A stretch of 64,000 nt of DNA from Salvia splendens (Eukaryota; Streptophyta; Magnoliopsida; Lamiales; Lamiaceae). Below are positions 1-16,890 of this stretch, one piece after another (position 1 is the stretch's first letter; each line of letters begins with the position of its first letter). The stretch is taken from assembly GCF_004379255.2 (NCBI RefSeq), contig NC_056033.1, forward strand, positions 41,318,719-41,382,718, in the 5' to 3' direction. The notes under the pieces were generated by a model. That model searched no databases. It saw only the letters and a program-made list of their open reading frames with translations, and was not told the DNA's origin. The position numbers and the translations under genes are program-made.

Positions 1-274
1 ATTTCCTTTTGTATCAATTTCACATTGTCAATGCCTACATAGATTGAAAGTTACTAGTTATAGTGCCTGGTTTTCCTACACAGACAACAAGGCTACCATC
101 TCTTTACCAAATGGTTAACTAGTAGTTACAATTGAGCCACTGTGGGAGGCTCCTCCTGTTGGTTTCACACAGGGAACATTTAAAAGCAAAAATCACACTG
201 CGACTGAAAGGCAAAAATGAACATCCCAACATTAAAAGAAGAGTGGAAGGAATAGAAGTTTTAAATATGGACAC

Positions 275-6647
<6,373 letters not shown>

Positions 6648-8161
6648 TCCTCTCCGCTCTAACTCAGTTGGAAATTTCCAAAATAAATTAGTCAAAAATG
6701 GTCTTAATCGGATCGCGTTGGGAAGAGACAAAGAAAGAACAGTAGCGACTTACTACATATGGATCCTCCCGATTCGGCTTTTATTAGGCCCAATAATTCT
6801 TAAAATAATTAGCCCAATATGTAAATTTATTACGATAATAATCTCGAATTTGTTTACCGCCTCGTGAATGATAGTCTCATTTCGACTTTTTGGGATGTCT
6901 ACAAAATATTTTTTCATTTATAAAAGTAAAAGTTTATCTCTCGTATTTTACTATTTTTTCTCTTTTTTTAATCCACTTTTTCACCATCTTTCTCTCTATT
7001 TCTTACTTTACCTACTTTTTCTCCTCATCTATCTTAATTTACTAATTTTCCATTAAAATCCTATCTTCCATAAATGAGACTTTTTTTTACAGAGGCAGTA
7101 TTTAATACTATGTGATATTTCTAACTTTGTACTATATATTTAAAATGTCTGTGGGAAGAGGATAAGTTTGAAACATAAATCTGATATTTTTTATTCTCTT
7201 AAATTTGAATTTTTGATTGAGATAAAACTTTGTTAAAACTTGGAATTGTTTAAAATACACGCTAGAGTTACAATTTCGGAAATGAGTAATTATTTGCAGA
7301 AAATTATATATGACTCAAAGATAGTATATTGAAAATGATTTGTAACTAATTTTGCACTTAATTAGAGAGGCTAGGAGTAAAACTAAGGTTTGATTTTTAT
7401 TTATCAGCTCCTTACAAAAATAGTGAAATTGTATACAAAACTAGCTTTGTGTTCTTAATTGTCATCTTTTTAGCTTGTGAGTTTTGTACACTTAAAAAAC
7501 AGTGAAATTTTATATGAGAATAAAGCTCCCCATTCATAAAATATTACAACATTGATGTGATAATAATATTACAAGAAAACATTAAATGCCTTTATATATA
7601 AAGATGCACATGCACTAGTTTGGTTGAAACTCTACTGACATTTATTAATTTGCGGCAAAGAATTTAAAGCTGATAATATGCCAGAACATCTCTTGCTTTA
7701 TTAGTCTCAAATCATCAATTAACAAATTAATCAATTATGTCAAAATCCAAAAGCTAAGTCACTCTAAAAATCTCATCACACATCTTTCATCAAAAATGAA
7801 AAAAGTCGAAGAATATCACTAAATCACAAAGTTGAAAACAGGTGCAATATTGGTAAAACAAAGCAACCAGACATAAATTAAAGTGACCATGTTATAAAAG
7901 AATAGTTTTTACCTCTAATTACCATAAATCATGACACCTTATAACAGTAACATTAGATAGAATTTGATCAAAAATATCAGTCAAAATATTCTTCTATTGA
8001 GATTAAATATCACACAACATGTAAAAAAATCAACTTTGAGCAATCTACTTTATATCATAAATAGAATTTTCCATATCTAAGAACTTTACTCTTCACAATG
8101 CTATAAATTGCACATCAAAACAAACAAAGTCACATACCAAAAAAATTTGTTTTCTCACACC
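6648..8161. other. Intergenic between SEC6 and laccase 1
   Basis: This is the divergent intergenic region and so holds the promoters of both SEC6 (minus) and laccase 1 (plus). It is AT-rich. A possible degenerate Stowaway remnant lies around 6870-7110, with GTCTCATTT near the left and AATGAGAC near the right but no clear terminal repeats. A TATA-like CTATAAATTG lies at 8101-8110, about 55 bp before the laccase ATG. No gene was seen. Confidence 0.6.
8101..8110 (+). promoter_or_regulatory. Possible TATA box of laccase 1
   Basis: CTATAAATTG lies about 55 bp upstream of the laccase ATG at 8162, a plausible spacing for a core promoter with a short 5' leader. The transcription start was not determined. 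Confidence 0.4.
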
Positions 8162-10603
8162 ATGTTTTTCAAATATCACTACTGCATTTTACTCATATTG
8201 ATCTTTGCCATCTGCATAAAAGCTTCCAAGATTCGACGCTACCGCTTCGTCGTGAGTGCTTCTCTTCCTTAGTGTTCGTGTTCGTGTTTGTGTTCGTTTT
8301 CATTTTTTTAACTAATTATTTTGTTGCAGGTTAGGGAAGCTTTATATGAAAGATTATGTGAGAAAAAGTGGATTTTAACAGTGAATGGGAAATTCCCAGG
8401 CCCTACTCTCAAGGTTCATGCAGGGGAAACCATTATAGTGGATGTATTCAACAAGGGAAATTACAATATTACCCTTCACTGGTAACACTCTTTTCCTCAA
8501 CCCCAAATTCAGCTCCATGTCCAAATCCGTCTTTTTCCGCACTTTTCAGGCACGGAGTGAAGCAGCCTCGGAATCCGTGGACTGACGGCCCCGCGTACGT
8601 CACCCAGTGTCCGATCCAGCCCGGGAACCAATTCAGTCAAAAGGTCATATTCTCCAAGGAAGAAGGGACGCTGTGGTGGCACGCCCACAGCGACTGGTCC
8701 CGTGCCACGGTGCACGGGGCCATCGTGGTGCGCCCGAAGCCTGGGGGCACGTACCCATTCCCCAAGCCCGATAAGGAAGTCCCTGTCATACTAGGTGAGT
8801 TCGGACTACATTTTTAGGTGCGTTTCGTAATTGATTGTAAAAGCGAGTATTTTTTCGTGTCGATTTTTGTTTAGGGGAGTGGTGGAGGGAGGATGTGATG
8901 AAAGTTTTGGAGGAATTTGTTGCTTCGGGAGGGCAACCGAGGAATTCCGATGCGTATACTATAAATGGGCAGCCTGGGGATTTATATCCTTGCTCGTCGC
9001 CTCGTAAGTCATTATTTTATTTATTTAAATGATTTTGGAAATTAGAAAATGTGACTTAGATTGGAAAGAAGTGGCTTTAGTAGGATGAAATTGGTAGCAA
9101 TAATGCAGGAGGCTTCCTACTATACTAACCATTTATTATAGTATTTCGACCTAGAAAATTATCGATGAGATCTTCACATCATTTTTAAAATTATTGTTAT
9201 ATGATAGACTCTAATTAATATTTTCACGGAAAATTTTGTAATTTTTAAAATTACTACTCGTATATACAATAATAATGAATTATATAGTGTAAAAATTAAT
9301 TATAATAAAAATATTACTACAAAGTTTAATTGAGTTAGTGAACCATAATTAATAGTCTTAATAGGAACTAAAATATAAAAAGGAACAAAATTATTAGCGA
9401 CTAAGAAAAATTGAAAGCATGACACTAAAAGTGAAATAGAGAATCTCATATGTTTTACTCACCTTGCAGATATATTCGTTATGAAGGTGGACCACGGCAA
9501 GACGTACCTCTTACGCATAGTCAATGCCGCCATGAATGAGATCCTCTTCTTCGGGGTGGCGCGCCACGCCCTCACACTAGTCGCGACCGACGGGTGCTAC
9601 ACCACTCCGCTCACCAAAGACTACATAGTGATTAGCCCAGGCCAGACAATGGACTGCCTCCTCCACGCCGACCAGGCGCCGGGCCAGTACTACATGGCCA
9701 CCCACCCCTACACAAACGGATTCGGGATCACCTTCGACAACACGACCGCTACCGCACTCCTCCAATATTCCCGCACCCGTCCTGGCCCGCCCGAATTCCC
9801 CAAACTACCCTTGTCCAATGACACGTCAGCAGCCCTAAACTACACCTTTAGCATCAAAAGCCTAATGTCCAAACTCCACCCATTCATAGTCCCTCAAAAG
9901 ATCGACAAACAAATCATCACCACCGTCTCCGTCAACGCCTTCCCTTGTGGGCCCGGGGAGACCTGCGCCGGCCGCAACGGGACCCGCCTCGCGGCCTCCA
10001 TGAACAACGTCAGCTTCGTGGCCCCGCCGATCGACATCCTCGAGGCCTACTTCTACCAAATCTCCGGCATATTTAGCAAGAAATTCCCTTTATCTCCACC
10101 TTTTGTGTTCAATTACACGTCCGATTTCATCCCATTCGAGCTACAAATTCCTAAAAGGGGCACCAAAGTTGCAATGTTGAGGTACAACTCCAACATTGAG
10201 GTCATTTTCCAAGGTACAAACCAAGTGGTGGGGCTTGATCACCCTATGCATTTGCATGGATTTAGTTTCTTTGTTGTTGGTTGGGGATTTGGCAACTTTG
10301 ATCCAATAAAAGATCCCTTGAGCTATAATATCGCAGACCCGCAGAAGCGTAACACTGTTATCGTGCCCAAAAGTGGGTGGGTCGCAATTAGGTTCACTGC
10401 CGACAATCCAGGTATTCAAGTCATATTTCAATTTCCATTTTATATGCTATAGTTTAATTTTATAACATGTAGGGGTGTGGTTCTTGCATTGCCATTTTGA
10501 GCGGCATACGACGTGGGGGATGGAGACGGTGTTCATCGTGAGGAGCGGAAGAGGGGCGGAGGAGCGAGTGCTCCCGCCGCCGCCGGATATGCCGCCGTGT
10601 TGA
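8162..10603 (+). CDS. Laccase, LAC14/15-like (tandem copy 1)
   Basis: Laccases are secreted multicopper oxidases that oxidise phenolics (monolignols, flavonoids) in the cell wall while reducing oxygen to water. Exons are 8162-8251, 8330-8481, 8550-8794, 8875-9003, 9470-10411 and 10473-10603, giving 562 aa, normal for the family. The N-terminus has a hydrophobic signal peptide (about residues 8-20). All four copper-binding segments are present: HWHG (80-83), HAHSDW (125-130), HPMHLHG (from 463) and [12 protein letters not shown] (from 525), and the protein ends PPC. The axial type-1 copper position appears to be Met536. The [14 protein letters not shown] segment and the HTTWGM ending suggest the LAC14/LAC15 clade; this placement is from memory, not a tree. 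Several NxS/T sites fit an extracellular glycoprotein. Exons 2-6 have the same lengths as those of the laccase at 20665, so the two are tandem duplicates. Intron 4 (466 bp) is AT-rich. Confidence 0.93.
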
Positions 10604-12192
10604 TCTTTTCCGGTTATAGTAGTGCCTATGTTAATAGTTCAAGTGTTTGATATTTTCATTTATTAATTGATTTTAAAGTGTTGGACGTGATACAAGACGT
10701 TTCTAAAATAATTGAATAGCACTTTACGATTTTATACCACTCCTCCTACTATGTTTTTTGGACTACTTTTCGAAATGTCACAAAATAGAAAACTTGGGTT
10801 TGCACTCCTAAATTTCGTTTACGCGACAAAGATGATATTTTTTTTATTCTTATGACTAAACATCTTTATTAGTGGACCTATATATAATTTCTACTAAAGA
10901 AATCGAAGAGAGAAAATTAATTGTAGTGTGGCTAACCGCTAATATAATTGGATAATTTGATTGCATGAATTGCTCCTACTTAACTTTAAAGGCCGGCCCA
11001 ATTCATAAAGACGATAGTCCAAATTATATTTCTTTTGTCCTCTTTCAAGAATAACTAATTTAATACATACCCTCAAGTTTATAGAATAAAACTTTCACAT
11101 CAGTCGTTTAGTATTGAGAAATCTTGCCTTTCGGTAAATTTATCGTTGAAAATGATATATTTCATTACGAATTCAAAAATATACATCATCATAAGTCATA
11201 AAGTTGAATTGACTGAATTAATTATGAATGTGCACTATTATACTTGTACATAAATTATGTGAATTTGGTCTAAATTTGAGAGAATCAAGACATTATCATA
11301 TATAACTGATTGTTATAGTAATTGAAAAATTACCATTGTTATTCTATACATTTTGGGCCAGATGAATTAACTTTTGAGCCCATAGATTTTCATTAGCGTA
11401 TGATTCTAGTTAATTGTTACTAGTATTAATTGTTTTAGTAATTTATCCGAAAAGTATAAATTTATTTATATTTGGCTATTTGCCTAGTCAGCCTAGTCAC
11501 AATCTTACTATTGTAATGGTTCGCCAAATTTTGCTTATGAAAATTCTCGACTACTATTATTTTTTGCAGTACATGATGTATCATAATTATTGGCACCTCA
11601 TATACCATATATCTCATTAAAATTCCTTTTCAGATGTTACATAATTTTCTAACTTATTTTGTTCCAGTCCAATTAGTTAGCAGGTTTGATACATATGTAA
11701 GAACAGGCTCTAGCATACTTATAAGCCCAATATTACAACCTAATCTGATATTAGGCCCACTGTTAAACTTTTAGGGTATTCACTGCTTTAATTACATTGA
11801 ATAACTACAATATTTATATAATCTGAAATGTTGGATAAACTGAAAGGTCATCTTGGTTTTTGTGATGTTTTTTAAGTTAACTCTTTTAAAGCTTTACAAG
11901 TTTACATTTGAAATTCTTAAAAAGATGACTAAATCCTCAGTTTGTTCTTACATTCTGCAATACTTGAAGAGTTGTGCATGTCAACAGATAACACCTCCAA
12001 CTTCAGATGAGTAAATATACCTTACAATTATTGTCAAGATCTGACATTTTTCGAGCTAGGTCTTTTTTCTTTGGCTGTTTATGAAATCTTAGATCATATA
12101 GGTTAATCTTACTCGGAAATACTCTCCCTATCTTTGGAGGCACGCATTAATATGTTGAATTTAACTTTAGGATATCAATATATGTAACACTA
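10604..12192. other. AT-rich intergenic DNA, no gene seen
   Basis: This holds the 3' flank of laccase 1 followed by AT-rich sequence. Only short chance ORFs occur and no family was recognised. A fragment resembling the left end of a Stowaway element (ACTCTCCCTATCTTTGG, from about 12120) has no matching right end. Confidence 0.6.
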
Positions 12193-12315
12193 TGTTACGG
12201 ACTCAATTCCCACATCGGTTGTGAGAACAACTGATGTGGGGTATATAGACTAAATGAGTTCTCTCTCCTAACAGGCTAGTCTTTTGGGATGAGTTCTCCT
12301 GTTTGGTCTGTATCA
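12193..12315 (+). repeat. TRIM 5' LTR
   Basis: This is a 123-bp direct repeat beginning TG and ending CA, nearly the same as 12562-12684. It is preceded by the target duplication CACTA. Confidence 0.88.
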
Positions 12316-12561
12316 ATTGGTGCTTTCATTGAGAGCCCAAACGGCTCGGAGTGGTGGCCGGGCAACGAACTCGCCGTGACCAACGAGTGCGTTTGGGACC
12401 GCTCGGAGTGGTGGTCGGGCAAAGAATCCGCCGTGACCAACGTGGCCGTGACCAACGAGAACTCGGAGTGGTTGCCCACGGAGTGGTGGCCTGGCAAAGA
12501 ACCAGCCGTGACCAAAGTGGCCGTGACCAACGAGGACGTTGGCCCTTAAAGGAGGGTCGAA

Positions 12562-12684
12562 TGTTACGGACTTAATTCCCACATTGGTTGTGAGAACAAC
12601 TGATATGGGGTATATAGACTAAATGAGCTCTCTCTCCTAACATGCTAGTCTTTTGGGATGAGTTCTCCCGTTTGGTCTGTATCA
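12562..12684 (+). repeat. TRIM 3' LTR
   Basis: This is the second 123-bp LTR, preceded by a purine tract. It is followed at once by a further 68-bp LTR-end copy (12685-12752), which then meets the second CACTA. Confidence 0.85.
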
Positions 12685-13107
12685 GACTAAATGGATTCTC
12701 TCTCCTAACAGGTTAGTCTTTTGGGATGAGTTCTCATGTTTGGTCTGTATCACACTATCCCATAATCACCGACAAAAACCAATTTCCAGGATTTATATTA
12801 ATTAAATTTTATACTTTAAAAATTTATACTATTAATTGTCAATTTTAATCCCCCGACCAAACGTTCCACACTGCCCAAGTCAAGGAAGAGAGGTAGGTTG
12901 AGATTTTTGTAAAGAATTCAATTATTTATTCATGTGTTAGGTAACACTTCGTACATTTTGATCGAGTTTTACTTTTACATATTTAGGTTACTTTTTATGA
13001 ACGTGTCATGTGGAGGGGTATAACAGTAAATCTTTTCGGCTGCTATGATTCAATCATTTTCATTTTTGTTTCTACCTTATTTATCGTGGATAGGATCTAA
13101 TCTAATA

Positions 13108-13292
13108 CTCTATCTTTCCCGTTAGAAATGAAACGTTTTCCTTTTTGGTATGTCCCATTAAAAATGAAACGTTTCTAAAAATGGAAACAATACTCTCTAC
13201 TTTTTCTTCTCTCTTCATTAACTCACAAAACAATACTGCATAAAATCTCGTGCCAAAAAACAAATGTTGCATATTTAATGGGACGGAGGGAG
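13108..13292. mobile_element. Stowaway-like MITE
   Basis: The left end reads CTCTATCTTTCCCGTTAGAA and the right end AATGGGACGGAGGGAG, imperfect inverted repeats of the common plant Stowaway terminus. TA flanks both sides. The element is about 185 bp and non-coding, and the left end has drifted from consensus. Confidence 0.7.
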
Positions 13293-14148
13293 TATTGTTT
13301 TGGGGTCTATTTATCTTTCATCTACAAATTTTACATTGTGAAATATCGTCAGAATAAATTTCTCACACGTTTTGAAAAAAATTAGGAGTTTGTAATTTAC
13401 TTTTAATCAAGTTACATTAACTGTCTTAATTAAAACATTAATTAATATACATACGATATCATACTGTATAAAAAAAGGCAAAATTAATTTGACAGCATGC
13501 AGTATGCACGGCAAAAACTCTCGTCAGAAAATTCAAAGTCAATACACTTTACTTACTGGTATTTTCTTACGCAACATTAATTATAAAATAAATGTCCTAA
13601 TTATTCTATAAAGTCACCGTCATGTCGCATAATTTAAATTGACACTTGGTATTATTAATTTTGAAAACATATATATAGTCTAGGAAGCTAAGCAAATAGC
13701 CGGTTAATTTCTTGTACTCACTACTTTTATTGATTAATTAATGGTTGGTTTTCTAATATTGATGTGGTCTGAATTTGTATTTATTGCGGTATAATACCTA
13801 GTGTAAACGTATACTCATCTTTGAATGAGATATGTATACATATAATTAAAAGGTGTCATGAATTGTTGAAAAACCATCAATATTGGTAAACTAATTTAAT
13901 CGATCCGGAGTCTAGACATATATTGAATGGGAAAAGATTGCACTTTTTTATTATTTTGAAAAGCAATCATAAAATCTCAGTACAGTTCTATTTTAAAAAT
14001 TAAGATTAGTTTTTACTTAATTAATCCTCTTGTTATACGTAATCAATCTTGATATTAAAAAATAATTAGTTAAATTAACCGGAGAGCATAAAACACATAA
14101 TTAGTTAAAAATAATCTTGATATCTTGATTGTTACGTTTGGCGATTTA

Positions 14149-14634
14149 GAGCATCTCCAGTGGGCGGATGTCTCACTCGGACATCCCGAAAACACCTCCT
14201 GCCACGTCACTAGGACTTCCCATTCCACTGCCACGTCACTAGGACATCCCCTTCACAATCCGCCCTTCCCTTCGCCCTTCCCACTAGGACTTCCCGCAAT
14301 AAAAAAAATCACAAATTCACAAATAAAACAATTTACGTTTACGGAAATAAAATTTCAACACGAATACTAACGGAAAAAATTAACAACTTCATTTAAAAAA
14401 AAACATACATGATTTAACGAAAATTCAACGAGCCGTATATATAGAGTTTAAAAAAAATTTAAAAATCGGACGTCCACCCCACAATGGCGGACGTCCGCCC
14501 GCCCGTCGCGCCGACGTCCGAGGACACCCGACGTCCTCACGGGACGTCCGTATCCGACCTCCCCTGCCATAATGGCGGACGTCCCGGTCGCCCGTCGCGC
14601 ACGTCCGACCGGACGTCCGCCATTGGAGATGCTC
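14149..14634. mobile_element. PIF/Harbinger-type MITE, 486 bp
   Basis: Termini are GAGCATCTCCAGTGGGCGGA and the inverted CCGCCATTGGAGATGCTC. The 3-bp target duplication TTA is at 14146-14148 and 14635-14637, the size and sequence preference typical of PIF/Harbinger. The GC-rich ends with repeated GGACGTCCG motifs contrast with the AT-rich surroundings. No transposase coding was seen. Confidence 0.85.
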
Positions 14635-14639
14635 TTAGA

Positions 14640-15339
14640 GCGTCATTATAGTTGGAGAATGTTGATGGCTTTCATCGTCAAAGATGCAACTGTCAGACAT
14701 TATGCCTCAAAGATACAACTGTCAGACATTTAGAGCGTGATTATGGCTTTCATGTTGATTAATATGTTAATTTTAACTTCACGTAAATCTAGTATTGTTG
14801 ATTTAGATTTCGGTTATTTTATAACTTGTTATTATAATTAACTATAAATTTATAATGAATAAAGATAAGTTAACAAAAATTGTATATACAAATTGCCCTT
14901 AAAATTTTGAACCGGTGTTTTGTTTGAACCGGTTTACTTAGTAACTAATATCCATATACTCTACTTAATTATCCTTTTTGTTATATTTGTAAAGTGAAAT
15001 CACTATTAAATTACATGGACTATATATGGAAATATAAAATTATGGATGATCACTGCAAATCACTATTTTAATAATCAGTATCATAAATTGAGGTAAAATA
15101 AATTTTGGTAGCCGATTAGTAGTCTTGCATTATATAGTTTGCCTAGTTATATAGTATTTTATTCCATTTACTTGGAGTTCTCATTTTATTACATTACTTG
15201 CAATTATATCTTATTTAGGATGTAATTATTTCTGATTCTTATATTGCACTCAAACAATCCTAAATTAATTTCTTATAGAAATTTATGATTTAAAAAATAT
15301 AATTTGGTGCAAATAATTATGATTGTGTAAATTAAAAAA
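14640..15339. other. AT-rich intergenic DNA, no gene seen
   Basis: Sequence between the Harbinger MITE and the tandem array. A short repeat (GATACAACTGTCAGACATT and a close copy) lies around 14680-14730. No coding signal was recognised. Confidence 0.5.
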
Positions 15340-16890
15340 TATTTAATTTAAAATTTAAAAATTAAGTATATATGAATGTAGTCATTTTAATAATTTGGAA
15401 TTTTAAAAATTATTTAATAATAAAATATTTGAATGTAAATGTCTATGATATTTTGTTCGATGATAACACTAAGAAATTAATAATAAAAAATTGGAAATGA
15501 ATGACTATGATATTTTGTTTGGTGATAACACTAAGAAATTAGGTATTTATATGATGTTTATAATTTAAAATTTTAAAATTATTTAATAATAAAATAAATC
15601 GATGTTAAATACTATGATTAGATTGTTAGATGATAACACTAAGAAATTAAGTATACATCCATGTAGTCATTTTTTTTAACTTTGAATTTTAACAATTATT
15701 TAATAATAAAAAAATTAGATGCGAAATACTAATAGTATTTCTTTGGATGATAAGACTAAAAATTGAAGTATATACAATGTAGTATTTTTTATAACTCAAA
15801 ATTTAAAAATTATTTATAAATAAAATAATTGGACGTGAATAACTATGATTATCTTATTTGATGATAACACTAAAATTAAGTATATATGCATAGTTCTAAT
15901 AGTCGTTTATAACTTGAAATTTTAAAATAACTCCTATTTTATAACTAAACATTATGATGTGAATGAGTATGCTATTTTGTTTGATAATAAAACTATGAAA
16001 TGAAGTACATAGCATGTAATCATTTTTATAAACAGAAATTTTAAAAATCATTTAATAATAAAATAATTAGATATGAATGACTGATGATTTCATTTGATAA
16101 TAACACTAAGAAATTAACTATATTAGATATAGTAGTTATTGTAACTTAGAATTTTAAGAATGATTTAATAATAAAATGTTTTGATGTGAAATACTATTAT
16201 TTCTTTGGATGATACTAACACTAAGAAATTTAGTACAGATGCATGTAAACATTTTTTTTTATAATTTATGAATTTAAAACTTATTAATAAGAAAATAATT
16301 GAATGTGAATCACTATGGTTATTTCATCGGATGATAACACTAAAAAATTAAGTATATATGCATGTAACACTAAAAAATTAAGTATATATGCATGTAACAC
16401 AAAAAAATTAAGTATATATGCATGTCGGCATTTTAATAACTTAAAATGTTAATAATTATTTAATAATAAAATAATTAGATGCAAAATATTTTATTATTTC
16501 ATCGGGCGATAACACTATGTAAGTAAGTATAATCATGTAGTAATTTTTATAACTTGAAATTTAAAAATTATTTATTAATAAAATAATTGGATGTGAATTA
16601 GTACTATGATTATTTTGTTTGATGGTAACATAGAGAAATTAAGTATATTTGCATGTAGTTATTTTCATAATTTAGAAAATTAAAATTATTTGATAATATA
16701 ATATTTGGATGTGAATGACTATGATTATTTTGTTGAATTATAACAATAAGAAATTAAATCTACTACAACTTAAAATTTTAAGAATTAGTTAATAATAAAA
16801 TAATTAAATGTGAAATACTAATATTATTTCATAACACTAAGAAATTAAATATGTACGATATAGTTATTTTTTATAATTAGAAGAAATTAT
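15340..16890. repeat. Degenerate AT-rich tandem array, unit about 110-120 bp
   Basis: About a dozen diverged copies follow each other. Each has the same order of motifs: GATAACACTAAGAAATTAAG, then TATATGCATGTAGT, then TTATAACTT..AATTTTAAAA, then ATTATTTAATAATAAAATAA, then TGGATGTGAAT with TATGATTATTTTGTTTGATG. The first motif recurs near 15461, 15524, 15632, 15740, 15861, 15984, 16097, 16210, 16330, 16508, 16620, 16740 and 16832, mostly 108-123 bp apart. A perfect-looking 30-bp sub-unit is triplicated at 16335-16424. No ORF spans the array. It could be a minisatellite, or the tandem core of a decayed element. Confidence 0.85.

Larger units (their letters stand above)
12193..12752 (+). mobile_element. 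TRIM-type miniature LTR retrotransposon
   Basis: Two 123-bp LTRs (12193-12315 and 12562-12684), each TGTTACGGAC...GTATCA, flank a 246-bp GC-rich internal region. A primer-binding-site-like TGGTGCTTTCATTGAGAG follows the 5' LTR (from about 12318), and a polypurine tract AAAGGAGGG lies just before the 3' LTR. A third, partial LTR copy (its last 68 bp) is attached directly at 12685-12752. The 5-bp target duplication CACTA is at 12188-12192 and again at 12753-12757, so it brackets the extra LTR piece as well. The internal part has no gag or pol; it consists of imperfect repeats built on GGAGTGGTGG and GCCGTGACCAACG. It must have moved using proteins from another element. Orientation follows from PBS and PPT. 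Confidence 0.88.

Noticed and set aside
6870..7110. Another Stowaway MITE
   Set aside because: Only short inverted matches (GTCTCATTT / AATGAGAC) and no clean TA-flanked termini; not listed as an element.
12289..12582. Open frames on both strands with SEWWPGKE-like repeats
   Set aside because: They fall in the interior and LTRs of the TRIM element; frames open on both strands reflect repetitive GC-rich DNA rather than a protein gene.
15340..16890. CRISPR-like array
   Set aside because: Units are long, diverged, without unique spacers between constant short repeats, and the genome is a plant's.
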